DNA of 64,000 nt from Streptomyces flaveolus (GTDB lineage: Bacteria; Actinomycetota; Actinomycetes; Streptomycetales; Streptomycetaceae), in the NCBI RefSeq assembly GCF_000716535.1, contig NZ_JNWV01000008.1, positions 150,993 to 214,992 of the forward strand, written 5' to 3'. The translations under genes were made by a program, and so were the position numbers. Positions 42,106 to 51,431 of the stretch are shown piece after piece; the first letter of the stretch is position 1, and each line of letters starts with the position of its first letter. Below the pieces are notes generated by a model, which did no database searches, was not told where the DNA came from, and was given only the letters and a program-made list of their open reading frames with translations.

Positions 42106-43431
42106 TCACCGCACCTCCACGAACGCCCCCGCGTCCCGCTCCGGCCGCGGTCTCGGCTCCTGAGCCGGGTGACCGACCGCCACCGCGCCCATCGGATCCC
42201 AGTCCGCCGGCAGCCGAAGCACCTCGCGCACCACGTCCCGGCAGAACATCGTGGACGACACCCACGCCGAGCCCAGCCGCTCCCCGGCCAGCGCCACCAG
42301 CAGGTTCTGCACGCCCGCGCCCATCGCGACGACGAACATCTCCCGCTCCGCACCGTCCCGCCGGGCGTCGCCGTAGGTGTGCGAGCCGTCCATGACGAGG
42401 CACGGCACGACCAGGTACGGCGCGTTGCGCAGGACATCACCGCGCCGGATCCGCTTCGCGATGGACTCCTCGCTCTTGCCGTCCCGGCGCAGGTCCTCGA
42501 TCCAGGCGTCCCGCATCGCGTCGAGCAGCCGTACCCGCGACTCCTCCGACTCCAGCAGCACGAACCGCCACGGCGTGGTGTGGTGCGGGGCGGGCGCGGT
42601 GACGGCGGCGGCCACCGCGCGCCGGACCGCGCCGGGGTCCACCGGCTCGTCGGTGAACGCCCGCACGGTGCGGCGCTGGGTCACGGCCTCCCGCACGGCC
42701 TCGGAGGTGCCGAGCCGGAACATGTCGTCCCGCGCGGTACGCACCAGGGCCCGGGCCCCCTCCCCGTGCTCGTCGGCCACGGTGTGGGGCAGTCCGCGCA
42801 CCACGGCCACGGGCAGGCCCGCCGCCTTGCCCTTGACCAGGTCACCGGCGGCCGCCAGCTCGTCCGCCGTGGCGACGACGGTCGCGCTCAGCGGATTGCC
42901 GTACACGTCCGCGCCCCCGCGCAGATCGTCCAGCACGCGCACTCCGGCGGCGCCGATCGCGACATCGGTGAGCCCCGCGCGCCAGGGCCGCCCGAACGTG
43001 TCACTGACGACGACGCCGACGTCGACGCCGAGGGCGGCACGCAGGCCGGCCCGGATCGCGCGCGCGGACGCGTCCGGATCCTCGGGCAGCAGCAGCACGG
43101 TCCCGGCGGGGGTGTTGGAGGCGTCGACCCCGGCGGCGGCCATGACCAGGCCCTGCCGGTTCTCCACGATGCGCAGCGGGCCGCGCCGGGCCACGACCCG
43201 GACCGTCTCGGCGTCGATCGCGGCCTCCCGGTCGTCCGCCCGCACGACCCGGCCCTCGGCCTTGGAGACGATCTTGGAAGTGACGATCAGCACATCGCCG
43301 TCGGCCAGACCCGGCTCGGTCGCGGCGATCAGCTTCGCGAGGTCGTCGCCCGGCTGCACCTCGGGGATGCCGGACAGGGCCCAGACCCGGTACCCGGGCC
43401 GCCCGGCCCCGGCGGACGCCGTGTCGCTCAC
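42106..43431 (-). CDS. fbiB: Coenzyme F420 gamma-glutamyl ligase / nitroreductase fusion
   Basis: A 441-residue two-domain protein. Residues about 10-245 are the CofE-type ligase that adds glutamates to F420-0 ([57 protein letters not shown]). Residues about 250-440 are an FMN-binding nitroreductase domain ([51 protein letters not shown]) that reduces dehydro-F420. GTG at 43431 overlaps the fbiA stop, so fbiA and fbiB are coupled. F420 serves reductases in antibiotic and tetracycline-type pathways. Confidence 0.95.
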   Translation of the reverse strand: MSDTASAGAGRPGYRVWALSGIPEVQPGDDLAKLIAATEPGLADGDVLIVTSKIVSKAEGRVVRADDREAAIDAETVRVVARRGPLRIVENRQGLVMAAAGVDASNTPAGTVLLLPEDPDASARAIRAGLRAALGVDVGVVVSDTFGRPWRAGLTDVAIGAAGVRVLDDLRGGADVYGNPLSATVVATADELAAAGDLVKGKAAGLPVAVVRGLPHTVADEHGEGARALVRTARDDMFRLGTSEAVREAVTQRRTVRAFTDEPVDPGAVRRAVAAAVTAPAPHHTTPWRFVLLESEESRVRLLDAMRDAWIEDLRRDGKSEESIAKRIRRGDVLRNAPYLVVPCLVMDGSHTYGDARRDGAEREMFVVAMGAGVQNLLVALAGERLGSAWVSSTMFCRDVVREVLRLPADWDPMGAVAVGHPAQEPRPRPERDAGAFVEVR

Positions 43432-44387
43432 GCCCCCCGCACCTCCTCGGCCAGCGCCAGCGCCTCCCGTGCCATCTGCGCGGCCGCGTCCACGTCGGTC
43501 ATCATCAGCGGTACGGCCCGGCAGCGGATGCCGTCCGCCTCGACCCGCTCGACCGCGCCCGCGTCCACCGTGTCGACCAGCCAGCCGTCCAGCAGCCCGG
43601 AGCCGTAGTGCTCGGCGACCGCCGCCGCCGTGGACTCCACCCCGACGGCGGCCAGCACCTTGTCGGCCATGCCGCGCACGGGCGCGTCCCCGACGATCGG
43701 GGACAGGCCGACCACGGGCACGCCCGCCTCGGCGATGGCCTCACGGATGCCGGGCACGGCGAGGATCGTGCCGATGGACACGACCGGGTTGGACGGCGGG
43801 AAGAGGATCACGTCCGCCTCGGCGATGGCCTCCAGCACGCCGGGGGCCGGCTTGGCCTGCTCGGCGCCGACGGGGACGACCGCCTCGGCCGGGACGGAGG
43901 CCCGTAGCCTCACCCAGTACTCCTGGAAGTGGATCGCCTTGCGCTCCCCGTCCAGTTCCACGGCCACGTGCGTCTCGACGCGGTCGTCCGTCATCGGGAT
44001 CAGTCTCACGCCCGGCTTCCAGCGGTCGCACAGCGCCTCGGTGACCGCGCTCAGCGGATAGCCGGCGCTCAGCATCTGCGTCCGCACGATGTGCGTGGCG
44101 AAGTCCCGGTCGCCGAGCCCGAACCAGTCCGGGCCGACGCCGTAGGCCGCCAGTTCCTCTTTGAGGTGGAAGGTCTCGTCCGTCCGCCCCCAGCCCTGCT
44201 CCTCGTTGATGCCGCCGCCCAGCGTGTACATCACCGTGTCCAGGTCCGGGCAGACCTTGAGCCCGAAGAGGTGGATGTCGTCGCCGGTGTTGCCGATGAC
44301 CGTGACGTCCGCTTCCGGCGCGGCCCGCTTCAGACCGCGCAGGAAACGGGCACCGCCGATGCCGCCTGCCAGAACCACAATGCGCAT
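43428..44387 (-). CDS. fbiA: Phosphoenolpyruvyl/2-phospho-L-lactate transferase for F420 synthesis
   Basis: A 319-residue CofD/FbiA enzyme that joins the activated phospho-compound to the deazaflavin Fo. Conserved blocks: [57 protein letters not shown], and [19 protein letters not shown]. In actinobacteria the substrate is thought to be derived from phosphoenolpyruvate, giving dehydro-F420-0, which FbiB reduces. ATG at 44387 gives the family start MRIVVLAGG. Coupled to fbiB by a 4-bp overlap. Confidence 0.95.
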   Translation of the reverse strand: MRIVVLAGGIGGARFLRGLKRAAPEADVTVIGNTGDDIHLFGLKVCPDLDTVMYTLGGGINEEQGWGRTDETFHLKEELAAYGVGPDWFGLGDRDFATHIVRTQMLSAGYPLSAVTEALCDRWKPGVRLIPMTDDRVETHVAVELDGERKAIHFQEYWVRLRASVPAEAVVPVGAEQAKPAPGVLEAIAEADVILFPPSNPVVSIGTILAVPGIREAIAEAGVPVVGLSPIVGDAPVRGMADKVLAAVGVESTAAAVAEHYGSGLLDGWLVDTVDAGAVERVEADGIRCRAVPLMMTDVDAAAQMAREALALAEEVRGA

Positions 44388-44421
44388 GCGACCAAGTCTC
44401 GCAGGCCGGTCCGACAACGCG

Positions 44422-44928
44422 TCAGGCAGTCACCGGGCGCGCCTCGCCGTGCGCCTCGCAGTGGGGGGAGGTGTGCATGGGCATCTCGGTCAGTCCGGGG
44501 TGGTACACGTGCAGGCTGACCGCCGGTTCCAGCGCGTCGTTGACGACCTCGTGGACGTAGCCCGGCGCGAACACCCGCTGCGCCCCCGCCGCCAGCGCGC
44601 GCGTGCCGCGCTCGGTGCGCTCGGTGAGGGTGCCCTCCAGGACGGTGAGGACACCGGACGAGCGCCCGTGGTCGTGCCGTCCGCTACCCTGCCCGGGCAC
44701 CCAGGACAACAGCCACACCTCGTAACCGGGTCCGGTGCGCAGCCGGTGGTACCAGCGGGTGGTGGCGTCGTAGCGGACGAGGTGCGCCCACTGGGCGCGG
44801 TCGGCGGCGATCGAGCGGGCCAGGCCCGCGAACTCGGCGACGGTGGCCGGGTGCTCGCGCGGCGGCTGGAGCAGGTGCGGGACTTCGAGGATGTCGCCGG
44901 CGATCTGGAGGTCGTTGTCGCTGTTCAT
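44422..44928 (-). CDS. Cysteine dioxygenase type I
   Basis: A 168-residue cupin that oxidises cysteine to cysteine sulfinate with Fe(II) and O2. The iron ligands are seen in GSGRHDHGRSSG (H-x-H) and YVHEVVND; RWYHRLRTGPGYEVWLLSWV and the substrate Arg region also match. ATG at 44928 fits the family; upstream in-frame residues look like non-coding sequence. It is 34 bp upstream of fbiA on the same strand and may be co-transcribed with it. The orphan Cys-rich leader peptide lies 2.4 kb away on the other strand. Confidence 0.92.
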   Translation of the reverse strand: MNSDNDLQIAGDILEVPHLLQPPREHPATVAEFAGLARSIAADRAQWAHLVRYDATTRWYHRLRTGPGYEVWLLSWVPGQGSGRHDHGRSSGVLTVLEGTLTERTERGTRALAAGAQRVFAPGYVHEVVNDALEPAVSLHVYHPGLTEMPMHTSPHCEAHGEARPVTA

Positions 44929-45381
44929 CGGGGTTCGGTGGTCCTCGGTGAAGAGTGGGGGGCTGGAGCCGGGATGTGGTGCTGGGTGACGCGTACGGTC
45001 CGCCCGGGTCACGGGCGGGCGGGGTGCCCTGGATGAGGGATCACGGAGCGTGGAGACGCGGCCGAGCCGGGATGGGCTCGGGGACAGCCGGAGCGACGTG
45101 GCTCAACAGCTGGAACAGCAACAACAGCTACAGCGCGCGCGGGCGGCACCGAGGGACCCGGCGGTGCGGGTCGAGGTGCGTGCCAAGTTCGCGAGCATGC
45201 CCACTAGGACATCGGTTCACACCCGCGCTGTCAACTCGACGCCCGGTATGTGGGATGTGTTTCACCTCATCCGGTTCATCTGAAAGGTGAAAGGTTTGCT
45301 CGCCGGGGGGTCGGGACACATGGGGCACATCCGAGCGCTCGAGCCTCGCGGAACGGGATCGAACACGGAGGCGTCTTTCTC

Positions 45382-45399
45382 CGTACAGAGATCTGTACG
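45382..45399 (+). promoter_or_regulatory. Palindromic operator candidate upstream of whiB
   Basis: CGTACAGA (45382-45389) and TCTGTACG (45392-45399) form a perfect 8-bp inverted repeat with a 2-bp centre, 117 bp before the -35 box of the whiB promoter. Confidence 0.5.
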
Positions 45400-45515
45400 A
45401 GGTGGTGGCCGCCCCGTGGGGCCCGTCTGTGTGTCAAGGTTTATGGCGATTTGAACACTTTCCGCACGGCCTTGGTTCCGCAGAGTGAATAACGGACCCA
45501 ATAGCAGATCTCGGC

Positions 45516-45545
45516 TTGACTCGCCCGGAGCAGCACACTTGTAAT
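45516..45545 (+). promoter_or_regulatory. whiB promoter, HrdB-type
   Basis: TTGACT (45516-45521), an 18-bp spacer, and TGTAAT (45540-45545) form a near-consensus promoter. Transcription would start near 45552, leaving a leader of about 66 bases before the whiB ATG. Confidence 0.7.
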
Positions 45546-45617
45546 TTCACTCGTGTCGTTCAGCCGAAATCGGTAACGGCTACGCACGGGGACGCGAAAG
45601 ACAGACGAGGGGCGCAC

Positions 45618-45881
45618 ATGACCGAGCTGGTGCAGCAACTGCTGGTCGACGACGCGGACGAGGAACTCGGCTGGCAGGAGCGCGCGCTGTGCGCCCAGAC
45701 AGACCCCGAGTCCTTCTTCCCCGAGAAGGGCGGCTCCACCAGAGAGGCCAAGAAGGTCTGCCTCGCCTGCGAGGTCCGCTCCGAGTGCCTCGAATACGCC
45801 CTCGCCAACGACGAGCGCTTCGGCATCTGGGGCGGCCTGTCCGAGCGGGAACGCCGCCGCCTGAAGAAGGCCGCCGTGTGA
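45618..45881 (+). CDS. whiB: Sporulation regulator WhiB, iron-sulfur Wbl protein
   Basis: An 87-residue Wbl protein, the same length I recall for WhiB of S. coelicolor. The four cluster-binding cysteines are in ALCAQTD, VCLACEV and RSEC (C...C-x2-C-x5-C); the G[I/V]WGG turn is seen as FGIWGGLSERERRRLKK, followed by the basic C-terminus. It acts with WhiA in starting sporulation septation in aerial hyphae, through contact with the main sigma factor. ATG at 45618 follows cgaggggcgcac. A strong promoter lies 66 bp upstream of the start. Confidence 0.95.
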   Translation: MTELVQQLLVDDADEELGWQERALCAQTDPESFFPEKGGSTREAKKVCLACEVRSECLEYALANDERFGIWGGLSERERRRLKKAAV

Positions 45882-45927
45882 CCGTACGGCCGGCCTCCAA
45901 CGTCGCGAACGGCCCGTCGCCAGTGGG

Positions 45928-45936
45928 TTATCCACA
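45928..45936 (+). promoter_or_regulatory. Isolated consensus DnaA box
   Basis: TTATCCACA lies between whiB and the large GT2 gene. It is a perfect copy of the classical DnaA 9-mer; a single copy in 64 kb may occur by chance. Confidence 0.4.
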
Positions 45937-46080
45937 GGCGGCGGGCCGTCGTCATGGCCAGCCGATAGTGTGGTCGCTCGTCCGAGACGCCCCGCTGTCC
46001 CCTCGACGCACTCGATCCGCTCGACGCACGGGGAGGCACAGGCGTCCACCGCAGTCCATCGAACCGGGGCCCGTACCTCG

Positions 46081-49000
46081 ATGTCCGTGCACAGCCATAC
46101 GGCAGCCCGAAGCGGCACCGCCACAGCAGCGTTCGACCCAGCCCGCCCGCCCGAGTTTCCGCGTCATGTGGTGACCGCGGTCCTCGTCTCGCACGACGGC
46201 GCCCGCTGGCTGCCCGACGCGCTCACCGGGCTGCTCGGCCAGGAGCGCCCCGTCCAGTACGCGGTGGCCGCCGACACCGGCAGCGCGGACGACTCCGCCC
46301 AGCTGCTCACCGACGCCCTCGGCGACGCCAACGTGCTGCACCTGGCCCGTCGTACCGGCTTCGGCCAGGCCGTCGAGGAGGCGAGCCGCACCGCGCCCGT
46401 CCTCACCCCGGACGACCTGCCGTACCTCAAGCGCCCCAGCGGCTGGGACCCCGTCACGCGCACCTGGCGCGACGACGCCTACGACCTGCCCGAACTGCCG
46501 CACGGCGAGCCCATCCAGTGGTTGTGGCTGCTGCACGACGACTGCGCCCCCGAACCCGACGCCCTCGCCCAGCTGTTGCGGGTCGTCGAGAACGAACTGG
46601 AACTCGGCCGCGACGACGTCGCGGTCGTCGGCCCCAAGCTGCGCGGCTGGTACGACCGCCGCCAGTTGCTGGAGGTCGGCGTCTCCATCGCCAACTCCGG
46701 CCGCCGCTGGACCGGCCTGGACCGCCGCGAACAGGACCAGGGGCAGCACGACCACGTCCGCACCGTGCTGTCCGTCTCCACCGCCGGCATGCTCGTCCGC
46801 CGCGACGTCTTCGAACAGCTCGGCGGCTTCGACCGCCGGCTGCCCCTCATGCGCGACGACGTCGACCTGTGCTGGCGCGCCCACACGGCCGGCCACCGCG
46901 TGCTGGTCGCCCCCGACGCCGTCGTCCGGCACGCCGAGGCCGCCTCCCGCGAACGCCGCACGGTCGACTGCGCGGGCCGCACCACCGCCTCCCCGCACAA
47001 GGTCGACAAGGCGGGCGCCGTCTACACCCTCCTCGTCAACACCCGTACGGCCGCGCTGCCCTGGGTCCTGCTTCGGCTCGTCCTCGGCACCGTCCTGCGC
47101 ACCCTCGCCTACCTCGTCGGCAAGGTCCCCGGCCAGGCCCTCGACGAGATCCGCGGCCTGCTGAGCACCCTGCTGCGGCCCGAGCGGATCATCGCCACCC
47201 GGCGCCGCCGCGGCCCCGCCCGGATCGACAAGGGCGAGCTGCGCCAGCTCTTCCCGCCGCCCGGCGCCACCATCCGGGCCACGGTGGAGCAGATCGCGGG
47301 CAACTTCACCAGCGGCACCGACAGCGACACCGCCTCGGCCGGCCGGCACGGCGGCGCCGTGGAGTCCGGGCCCGGCGGTGACGACGCCGAGTTCCTGGAG
47401 GTCGAGCAGTTCGCCCGGCTCAAGCGGATCGCCCGCAGACCCGGCCCGGTGCTCTTCCTCGCGCTGCTGCTCATCTCCCTCGTGGCCTGCCGCGCCCTGC
47501 TCGCCGGCGGTGCCCTCGCCGGCGGCGCCCTGCTGCCCGCCCCGGCCGGCGCCGGCGACCTGTGGTCCCGCTACCTGGACGCCTGGCATCCGGTCGGCGC
47601 CGGGGGCGACCCGTCCGCACCGCCCTACCTGGCGATCGTCGCGACCCTCGCCTCGATCCTGTTCGGCTCCACCGGACTCACCGTCACCGTCCTGCTCGTC
47701 TGCTCGGTACCGCTCGCCGGATTCACCGCCTACTTCGCCTCCCGGCCCCTGGTCACCTCCCGGCTGCTGCGCGCCTGGGCGGCGATCGGCTACGCCTTCC
47801 TGCCCGCCACCACCGGCGCCCTGGCCGGCGGCCGCATCGGCACCGCCGTCCTCGCCGTACTGCTGCCGCTCATCGCCCGCGCGGGCATCGCCGCCAGCGG
47901 CCTGGCAAGCCGCACCGGCGCGCGCGGAAGCTGGCGCGCCACCTGGGCGTACGCGCTCCTGCTGACCGTCACCACCGCCTTCACGCCGATCGTCTGGCCC
48001 ATCGCCCTGCTGCTCGGCCTCGGCGTACTGGGCTTGCGCCGCGGCGACCTCGTCGCCCACGGCCTGCGCTTCCTCGCCCAGCTCGGCACCCCGCTGCTGC
48101 TCCTCGCCCCCTGGTCGCTGACCCTCCTGCCGACCGGCTTCTTCCGGGAGGCCGGCCTGGAGTACGGCCCCTCGGCCGCCTCCGCGCTCGACCTGCTCGG
48201 CGCCGCGCCCGGCGGCCCCGGCACCGTGCACGGCCTGATGCTCATCGGCATCGTGCTCGCGGCGCTCGCCGCACTGCTGCGCTCCGAGCGGCAGCTCGGC
48301 GTCCGCACCGCCTGGGCCGTCGCCCTGCTCGGCCTCGTCTTCGCGGTCCTGTCCAACAAGTCCGCCTGGGCCGGACCGGCCACCCTCGTCTACGGCATCG
48401 CCCTGCTGGCCGCCGCGGCCCTGGGCGCCGACGGCGCACGTGCGCGCGTGGCCGAGCAGAGCTTCGGTTGGCGCCAGCCCGTCGCCGCCCTGATCGCCTT
48501 CGCCTCAGCCGCCGGCCCGCTGCTCGTCGCCGCCGGCTGGATGATCCGCGGCGCCGACGGCCCGCTGGAGCGCCGCGACCCCGCCCAGGTGCCCGCGTTC
48601 GTCGCCGAGGACTCCAGCGGCGGCGACCAGGCCCGCACCCTGATCCTCGACAGCGACTCCACCGCGCGCGTGCGCTACACCCTGGTCCGCGGCTCCGGCG
48701 CCCGCATGGGCGACGCCGAACTCGCCGCCGCCGAAGGCGAAAACGCCCGCCTGGACAAGACCGTCGCCAACCTCGTCGCCGGCTCCGGCGCCGACCAGGC
48801 CGACGAACTCGGCGGCTTCGCCGTGCGCTACGTCCTCGTCCACAAGGGCGCCCCCCGCGACATCACCCGCGTCCTCGACGCCACGCCCGGCCTGAGCCGG
48901 CTCAGCCAGCAGAACGGCAGCGCCCTGTGGCGCGTCGACCAAGGGGTCGGCCGCGCGGCCATCGTGCCCGCCTCCGGCTCGGGCAAGGCCCAGTCGGTCA

Positions 49001-49854
49001 CGGCGGGGCCGGTGGAGGTCCACACGACGATCCCGCCCGGCTCCGGCAGCCGCGTCCTGCGCCTCGCCGACAGCGCCGCCGACGGCTGGACGGCCACCCT
49101 CGACGGCAAGCCGCTCACCAGGACCACGGTCGACGGCTGGGCCCAGGGCTTCCAACTCCCCTCCACCGGCGGCAGGCTGGACGTCACCTACGACACCCCG
49201 ATCGGCCACACGGCCTGGCTCTGGGCACAGGGCGCGCTCGCCCTCGTCCTGGTCGTCCTCGCCCTGCCCGGCCGCCGCCGCGACGTCGACGACGACCTGC
49301 CCGAGGAGCAGCCCCTGCCCGCGCAGGCCACCGCCGGCGAGGGCCGCCGCGCCCGCCGCCTGCGCGCCCAGGCGGAGGAGTCCGCCGCCGAGGAGCAGCC
49401 CGGCACGCCTGCGCAGCCCGAGCAGCCCCCGGCCGCCGTACCGCACCAGCAGTCGTACGACGTGGGGGTCCCCCCGGTCGAGCGAAGCCGAGACTGGGGG
49501 AGGGACCCGGGCACGTACGGGAACGCCGGGAACGCCGGGTACAGCGGTTACGACACGGACCCGTACCAGCCCGCGACCGGCTACGACCAGCAGCAGTACC
49601 AGCAGCCCGACCCCTACGAGACGGCCCCGTACGACCCGTACGGCTACCACGGCACCGCCGACCAGATGCCGTACGACCCGGCGGCCTACCAGCAGGGCTA
49701 CGACCCGGCGTACGACGCCTCCCAGCGGGGCTACGACCCCTCCCAGCAGGGTTACGACCCCCAGCAGGGCTATGACCCGGCTCAGCAGGGTTACGACCCG
49801 GCCCAGCACCCCCACGGCACCGGCAGCCAGCGCCCCGACGGGAGCCAGCAGTGA
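46081..49854 (+). CDS. Very large GT2 glycosyltransferase-membrane fusion protein
   Basis: A 1257-residue protein. Residues about 30-330 are a GT2 domain (VTAVLVSHDGARWLPDALTG, WLWLLHDDCAPEPDALAQLL with the metal-binding DD, and LPLMRDDVDLCWRAHTAGHR). From about 455 to 880 come some 12 membrane helices, then an extracellular region (about 900-1045), a final helix (AWLWAQGALALVLVVLALPG), and a Tyr/Gln-rich tail with at least five GYDP units. It resembles rhamnosyl- or galactofuranosyl-type wall transferases joined to a GT-C-like membrane part. Residues 1128-1141 come from the 40-bp dispersed element. ATG at 46081 is chosen for the family start. Overlaps the next gene by 4 bp. Confidence 0.85.
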   Translation: MSVHSHTAARSGTATAAFDPARPPEFPRHVVTAVLVSHDGARWLPDALTGLLGQERPVQYAVAADTGSADDSAQLLTDALGDANVLHLARRTGFGQAVEEASRTAPVLTPDDLPYLKRPSGWDPVTRTWRDDAYDLPELPHGEPIQWLWLLHDDCAPEPDALAQLLRVVENELELGRDDVAVVGPKLRGWYDRRQLLEVGVSIANSGRRWTGLDRREQDQGQHDHVRTVLSVSTAGMLVRRDVFEQLGGFDRRLPLMRDDVDLCWRAHTAGHRVLVAPDAVVRHAEAASRERRTVDCAGRTTASPHKVDKAGAVYTLLVNTRTAALPWVLLRLVLGTVLRTLAYLVGKVPGQALDEIRGLLSTLLRPERIIATRRRRGPARIDKGELRQLFPPPGATIRATVEQIAGNFTSGTDSDTASAGRHGGAVESGPGGDDAEFLEVEQFARLKRIARRPGPVLFLALLLISLVACRALLAGGALAGGALLPAPAGAGDLWSRYLDAWHPVGAGGDPSAPPYLAIVATLASILFGSTGLTVTVLLVCSVPLAGFTAYFASRPLVTSRLLRAWAAIGYAFLPATTGALAGGRIGTAVLAVLLPLIARAGIAASGLASRTGARGSWRATWAYALLLTVTTAFTPIVWPIALLLGLGVLGLRRGDLVAHGLRFLAQLGTPLLLLAPWSLTLLPTGFFREAGLEYGPSAASALDLLGAAPGGPGTVHGLMLIGIVLAALAALLRSERQLGVRTAWAVALLGLVFAVLSNKSAWAGPATLVYGIALLAAAALGADGARARVAEQSFGWRQPVAALIAFASAAGPLLVAAGWMIRGADGPLERRDPAQVPAFVAEDSSGGDQARTLILDSDSTARVRYTLVRGSGARMGDAELAAAEGENARLDKTVANLVAGSGADQADELGGFAVRYVLVHKGAPRDITRVLDATPGLSRLSQQNGSALWRVDQGVGRAAIVPASGSGKAQSVTAGPVEVHTTIPPGSGSRVLRLADSAADGWTATLDGKPLTRTTVDGWAQGFQLPSTGGRLDVTYDTPIGHTAWLWAQGALALVLVVLALPGRRRDVDDDLPEEQPLPAQATAGEGRRARRLRAQAEESAAEEQPGTPAQPEQPPAAVPHQQSYDVGVPPVERSRDWGRDPGTYGNAGNAGYSGYDTDPYQPATGYDQQQYQQPDPYETAPYDPYGYHGTADQMPYDPAAYQQGYDPAYDASQRGYDPSQQGYDPQQGYDPAQQGYDPAQHPHGTGSQRPDGSQQ
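49463..49502 (+). repeat. 40-bp dispersed GC-rich element, copy 2
   Basis: Begins tgggggtccccccggtcgag and ends ctgggggag, matching the copy in hutI at 34 of 40 bases. It encodes GVPPVERSRDWGR-like residues in the disordered C-terminal tail of the GT2 protein, where an insertion would be tolerated. Confidence 0.75.
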
Positions 49855-51368
49855 ACCGCACCACCCTGTCCCTGATCGCCGGCACGGCCGCGCTGGCCGC
49901 CGTCACCGCGTTCGCCGCGCTCGACTCGCCGTCCGCGTCCGGCGCCGCCGCCCCCCAGGCGGCTGCCCGGCTGCCCGTGGAGCGCACCAGCCTGCTGTGC
50001 CCGGCGCCGAGCATGTCGGACATCGCCGACACGGCCTACACGTCGTTCACGCCCGTCACCAAGGGCACCGGGAGCGACGGAAAGGCCCAACTCCAGGCGG
50101 CCGGCGGGCAGTCGGCCGACGGCACGGACGGCAGCCCGAAGAGCAAGGGCGGCAAGGGCGCCGACAAGAAGGCCGACGAGCCGGTGCTCACCCCCAAGGC
50201 GCCGGGCACGCCGGCCACCGGGGAGACCTCCGGCGCCGAGGCGCCCGCGCTCATCGGCACCGCGGACGGCAGGTTCGCGCCCGGCTGGACCGTCCAGGAG
50301 ACCACCGAGGTCGCCGCCGGCACGGGCCGGGGCCTCCTGGGCGTCAACTGCACCGGCGCGGACACCGAGTTCTGGTTCCCGGGCGCCAGCACGGCCACCG
50401 GCCGCACCGACTACGTCCACCTGACCAACCCCGACGACTCGGCCGCCGTGGTCGACATCGAGCTGTACGGCAAGGACGGCGCGATCAAGTCCCCGCTGGG
50501 CGAGAACCTCACCGTCAAGCCGCACGCGAGCGAGCCCATCCTGCTCTCCACGCTCACCGACGAGCGGCAGGCCGACCTGACCGTGCACGTCAGCGTGCGC
50601 AGCGGCCGGGTCGGCGCGGCCGTGCAGGCCCTGGACGACAAGGTGGGCGGCGACTGGCTGGCCGCCGCCGCCGACCCCGCCGGCAGCCAGGTCCTGCCGG
50701 GCATCCCGAAGGACGCCACCGACGTCCGCCTGATCGCCTTCGCCCCCGGTGACGACGACGCCGACCTGAAGATCCGCCTGGCCTCGCCCGACGGCCTGAT
50801 CACCCCCGCCGGGAACGAGAGCCTGCACGTCAAGTCCGGCATGTCCACGGCGGTCGACCTCGGCGACGTCACGCGTGGCGAGGCCGGCTCGCTGGTCCTC
50901 ACGCCCACCGACCAGACGGTTCCGGTCGTCGCGGCGCTCCAGGTGGTGCGCGGCAAGGGAGACAGGAAGGAGACGGCGTTCATCCCGGCCACGGCCGCCG
51001 TCGGCACGCGCGCGACCTCGGCCGACAACAGCGCGAAGGGCACGACGCTCGCCCTGACGGCCCCCACCGGCACGGCCACGGTCAAGGTGACGGCGTCGGC
51101 GGGCAGCGAGGGCGGGGCCCCGGTGACCAAGACGTACACGATCAAGTCCGGCACCACCCAGAACGTCGACGTCCCCGCCCCGGCGGGCCTGAAGGGCACG
51201 TACGCCCTCACGGTCGAACCCGTCTCCGGGGCCCCCGTCTACGGCTCCCGCACGCTCGCGGCCACCGAGGGGGGCGTCCCCGCCTTCACCGTCCAGACCC
51301 TCCCGAACGACCACGGAATGGTGTCGGTACCGAGAACGGAGCAGGACTTGTCGGTCCTGCAGAAGTGA
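49851..51368 (+). CDS. DUF5719 family secreted protein
   Basis: A 505-residue exported protein: signal segment (LSLIAGTAALAAVTAFAALD), a conserved N-terminal stretch with LLCPAPSMSDIADT, a low-complexity Gly/Lys/Ala linker, then several beta domains (GRGLLGVNCTGADTEFWFPG, DYVHLTNPDDSAAVVDIELY, LSTLTDERQADLTVHVSVRS). I recognise it as DUF5719, found in actinobacteria next to this type of large GT2 protein. GTG at 49851 overlaps the GT2 stop, so the two are made together and probably act together on the outer face of the membrane. No catalytic motif seen. Confidence 0.82.
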   Translation: MNRTTLSLIAGTAALAAVTAFAALDSPSASGAAAPQAAARLPVERTSLLCPAPSMSDIADTAYTSFTPVTKGTGSDGKAQLQAAGGQSADGTDGSPKSKGGKGADKKADEPVLTPKAPGTPATGETSGAEAPALIGTADGRFAPGWTVQETTEVAAGTGRGLLGVNCTGADTEFWFPGASTATGRTDYVHLTNPDDSAAVVDIELYGKDGAIKSPLGENLTVKPHASEPILLSTLTDERQADLTVHVSVRSGRVGAAVQALDDKVGGDWLAAAADPAGSQVLPGIPKDATDVRLIAFAPGDDDADLKIRLASPDGLITPAGNESLHVKSGMSTAVDLGDVTRGEAGSLVLTPTDQTVPVVAALQVVRGKGDRKETAFIPATAAVGTRATSADNSAKGTTLALTAPTGTATVKVTASAGSEGGAPVTKTYTIKSGTTQNVDVPAPAGLKGTYALTVEPVSGAPVYGSRTLAATEGGVPAFTVQTLPNDHGMVSVPRTEQDLSVLQK

Positions 51369-51431
51369 GGGGTGCGGCTTGGCAGGCCGCCCCCCGCCCA
51401 GCACGGGACGCCGGGCACCGGCAAAGGTGCC

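Larger units (their letters stand above)
44929..45617 (+). other. 689-bp regulatory region upstream of whiB
   Basis: No solid gene. It contains an 18-bp operator-like palindrome at 45382 and a good housekeeping-type promoter at 45516-45545. GC content drops near 45430-45580. A 77-codon plus-strand frame (45050-45283, with DVAQQLEQQQQLQRARAAP) has only moderate codon bias and no proper ribosome site, so I do not call it. The promoter for the cysteine dioxygenase gene must also lie here. Confidence 0.6.

Noticed and set aside
45050..45283. 77-codon small ORF upstream of whiB
   Set aside because: Ribosome site too close to the GTG, third-position GC lower than in real genes here, and no recognisable sequence; kept only as a remark in the intergenic entry.
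45952..48231. 759-codon minus-strand open frame opposite the large GT2 gene
   Set aside because: A Gly/Gln/Glu/Asp-rich shadow of the GT2 coding strand with no domain or plausible start.
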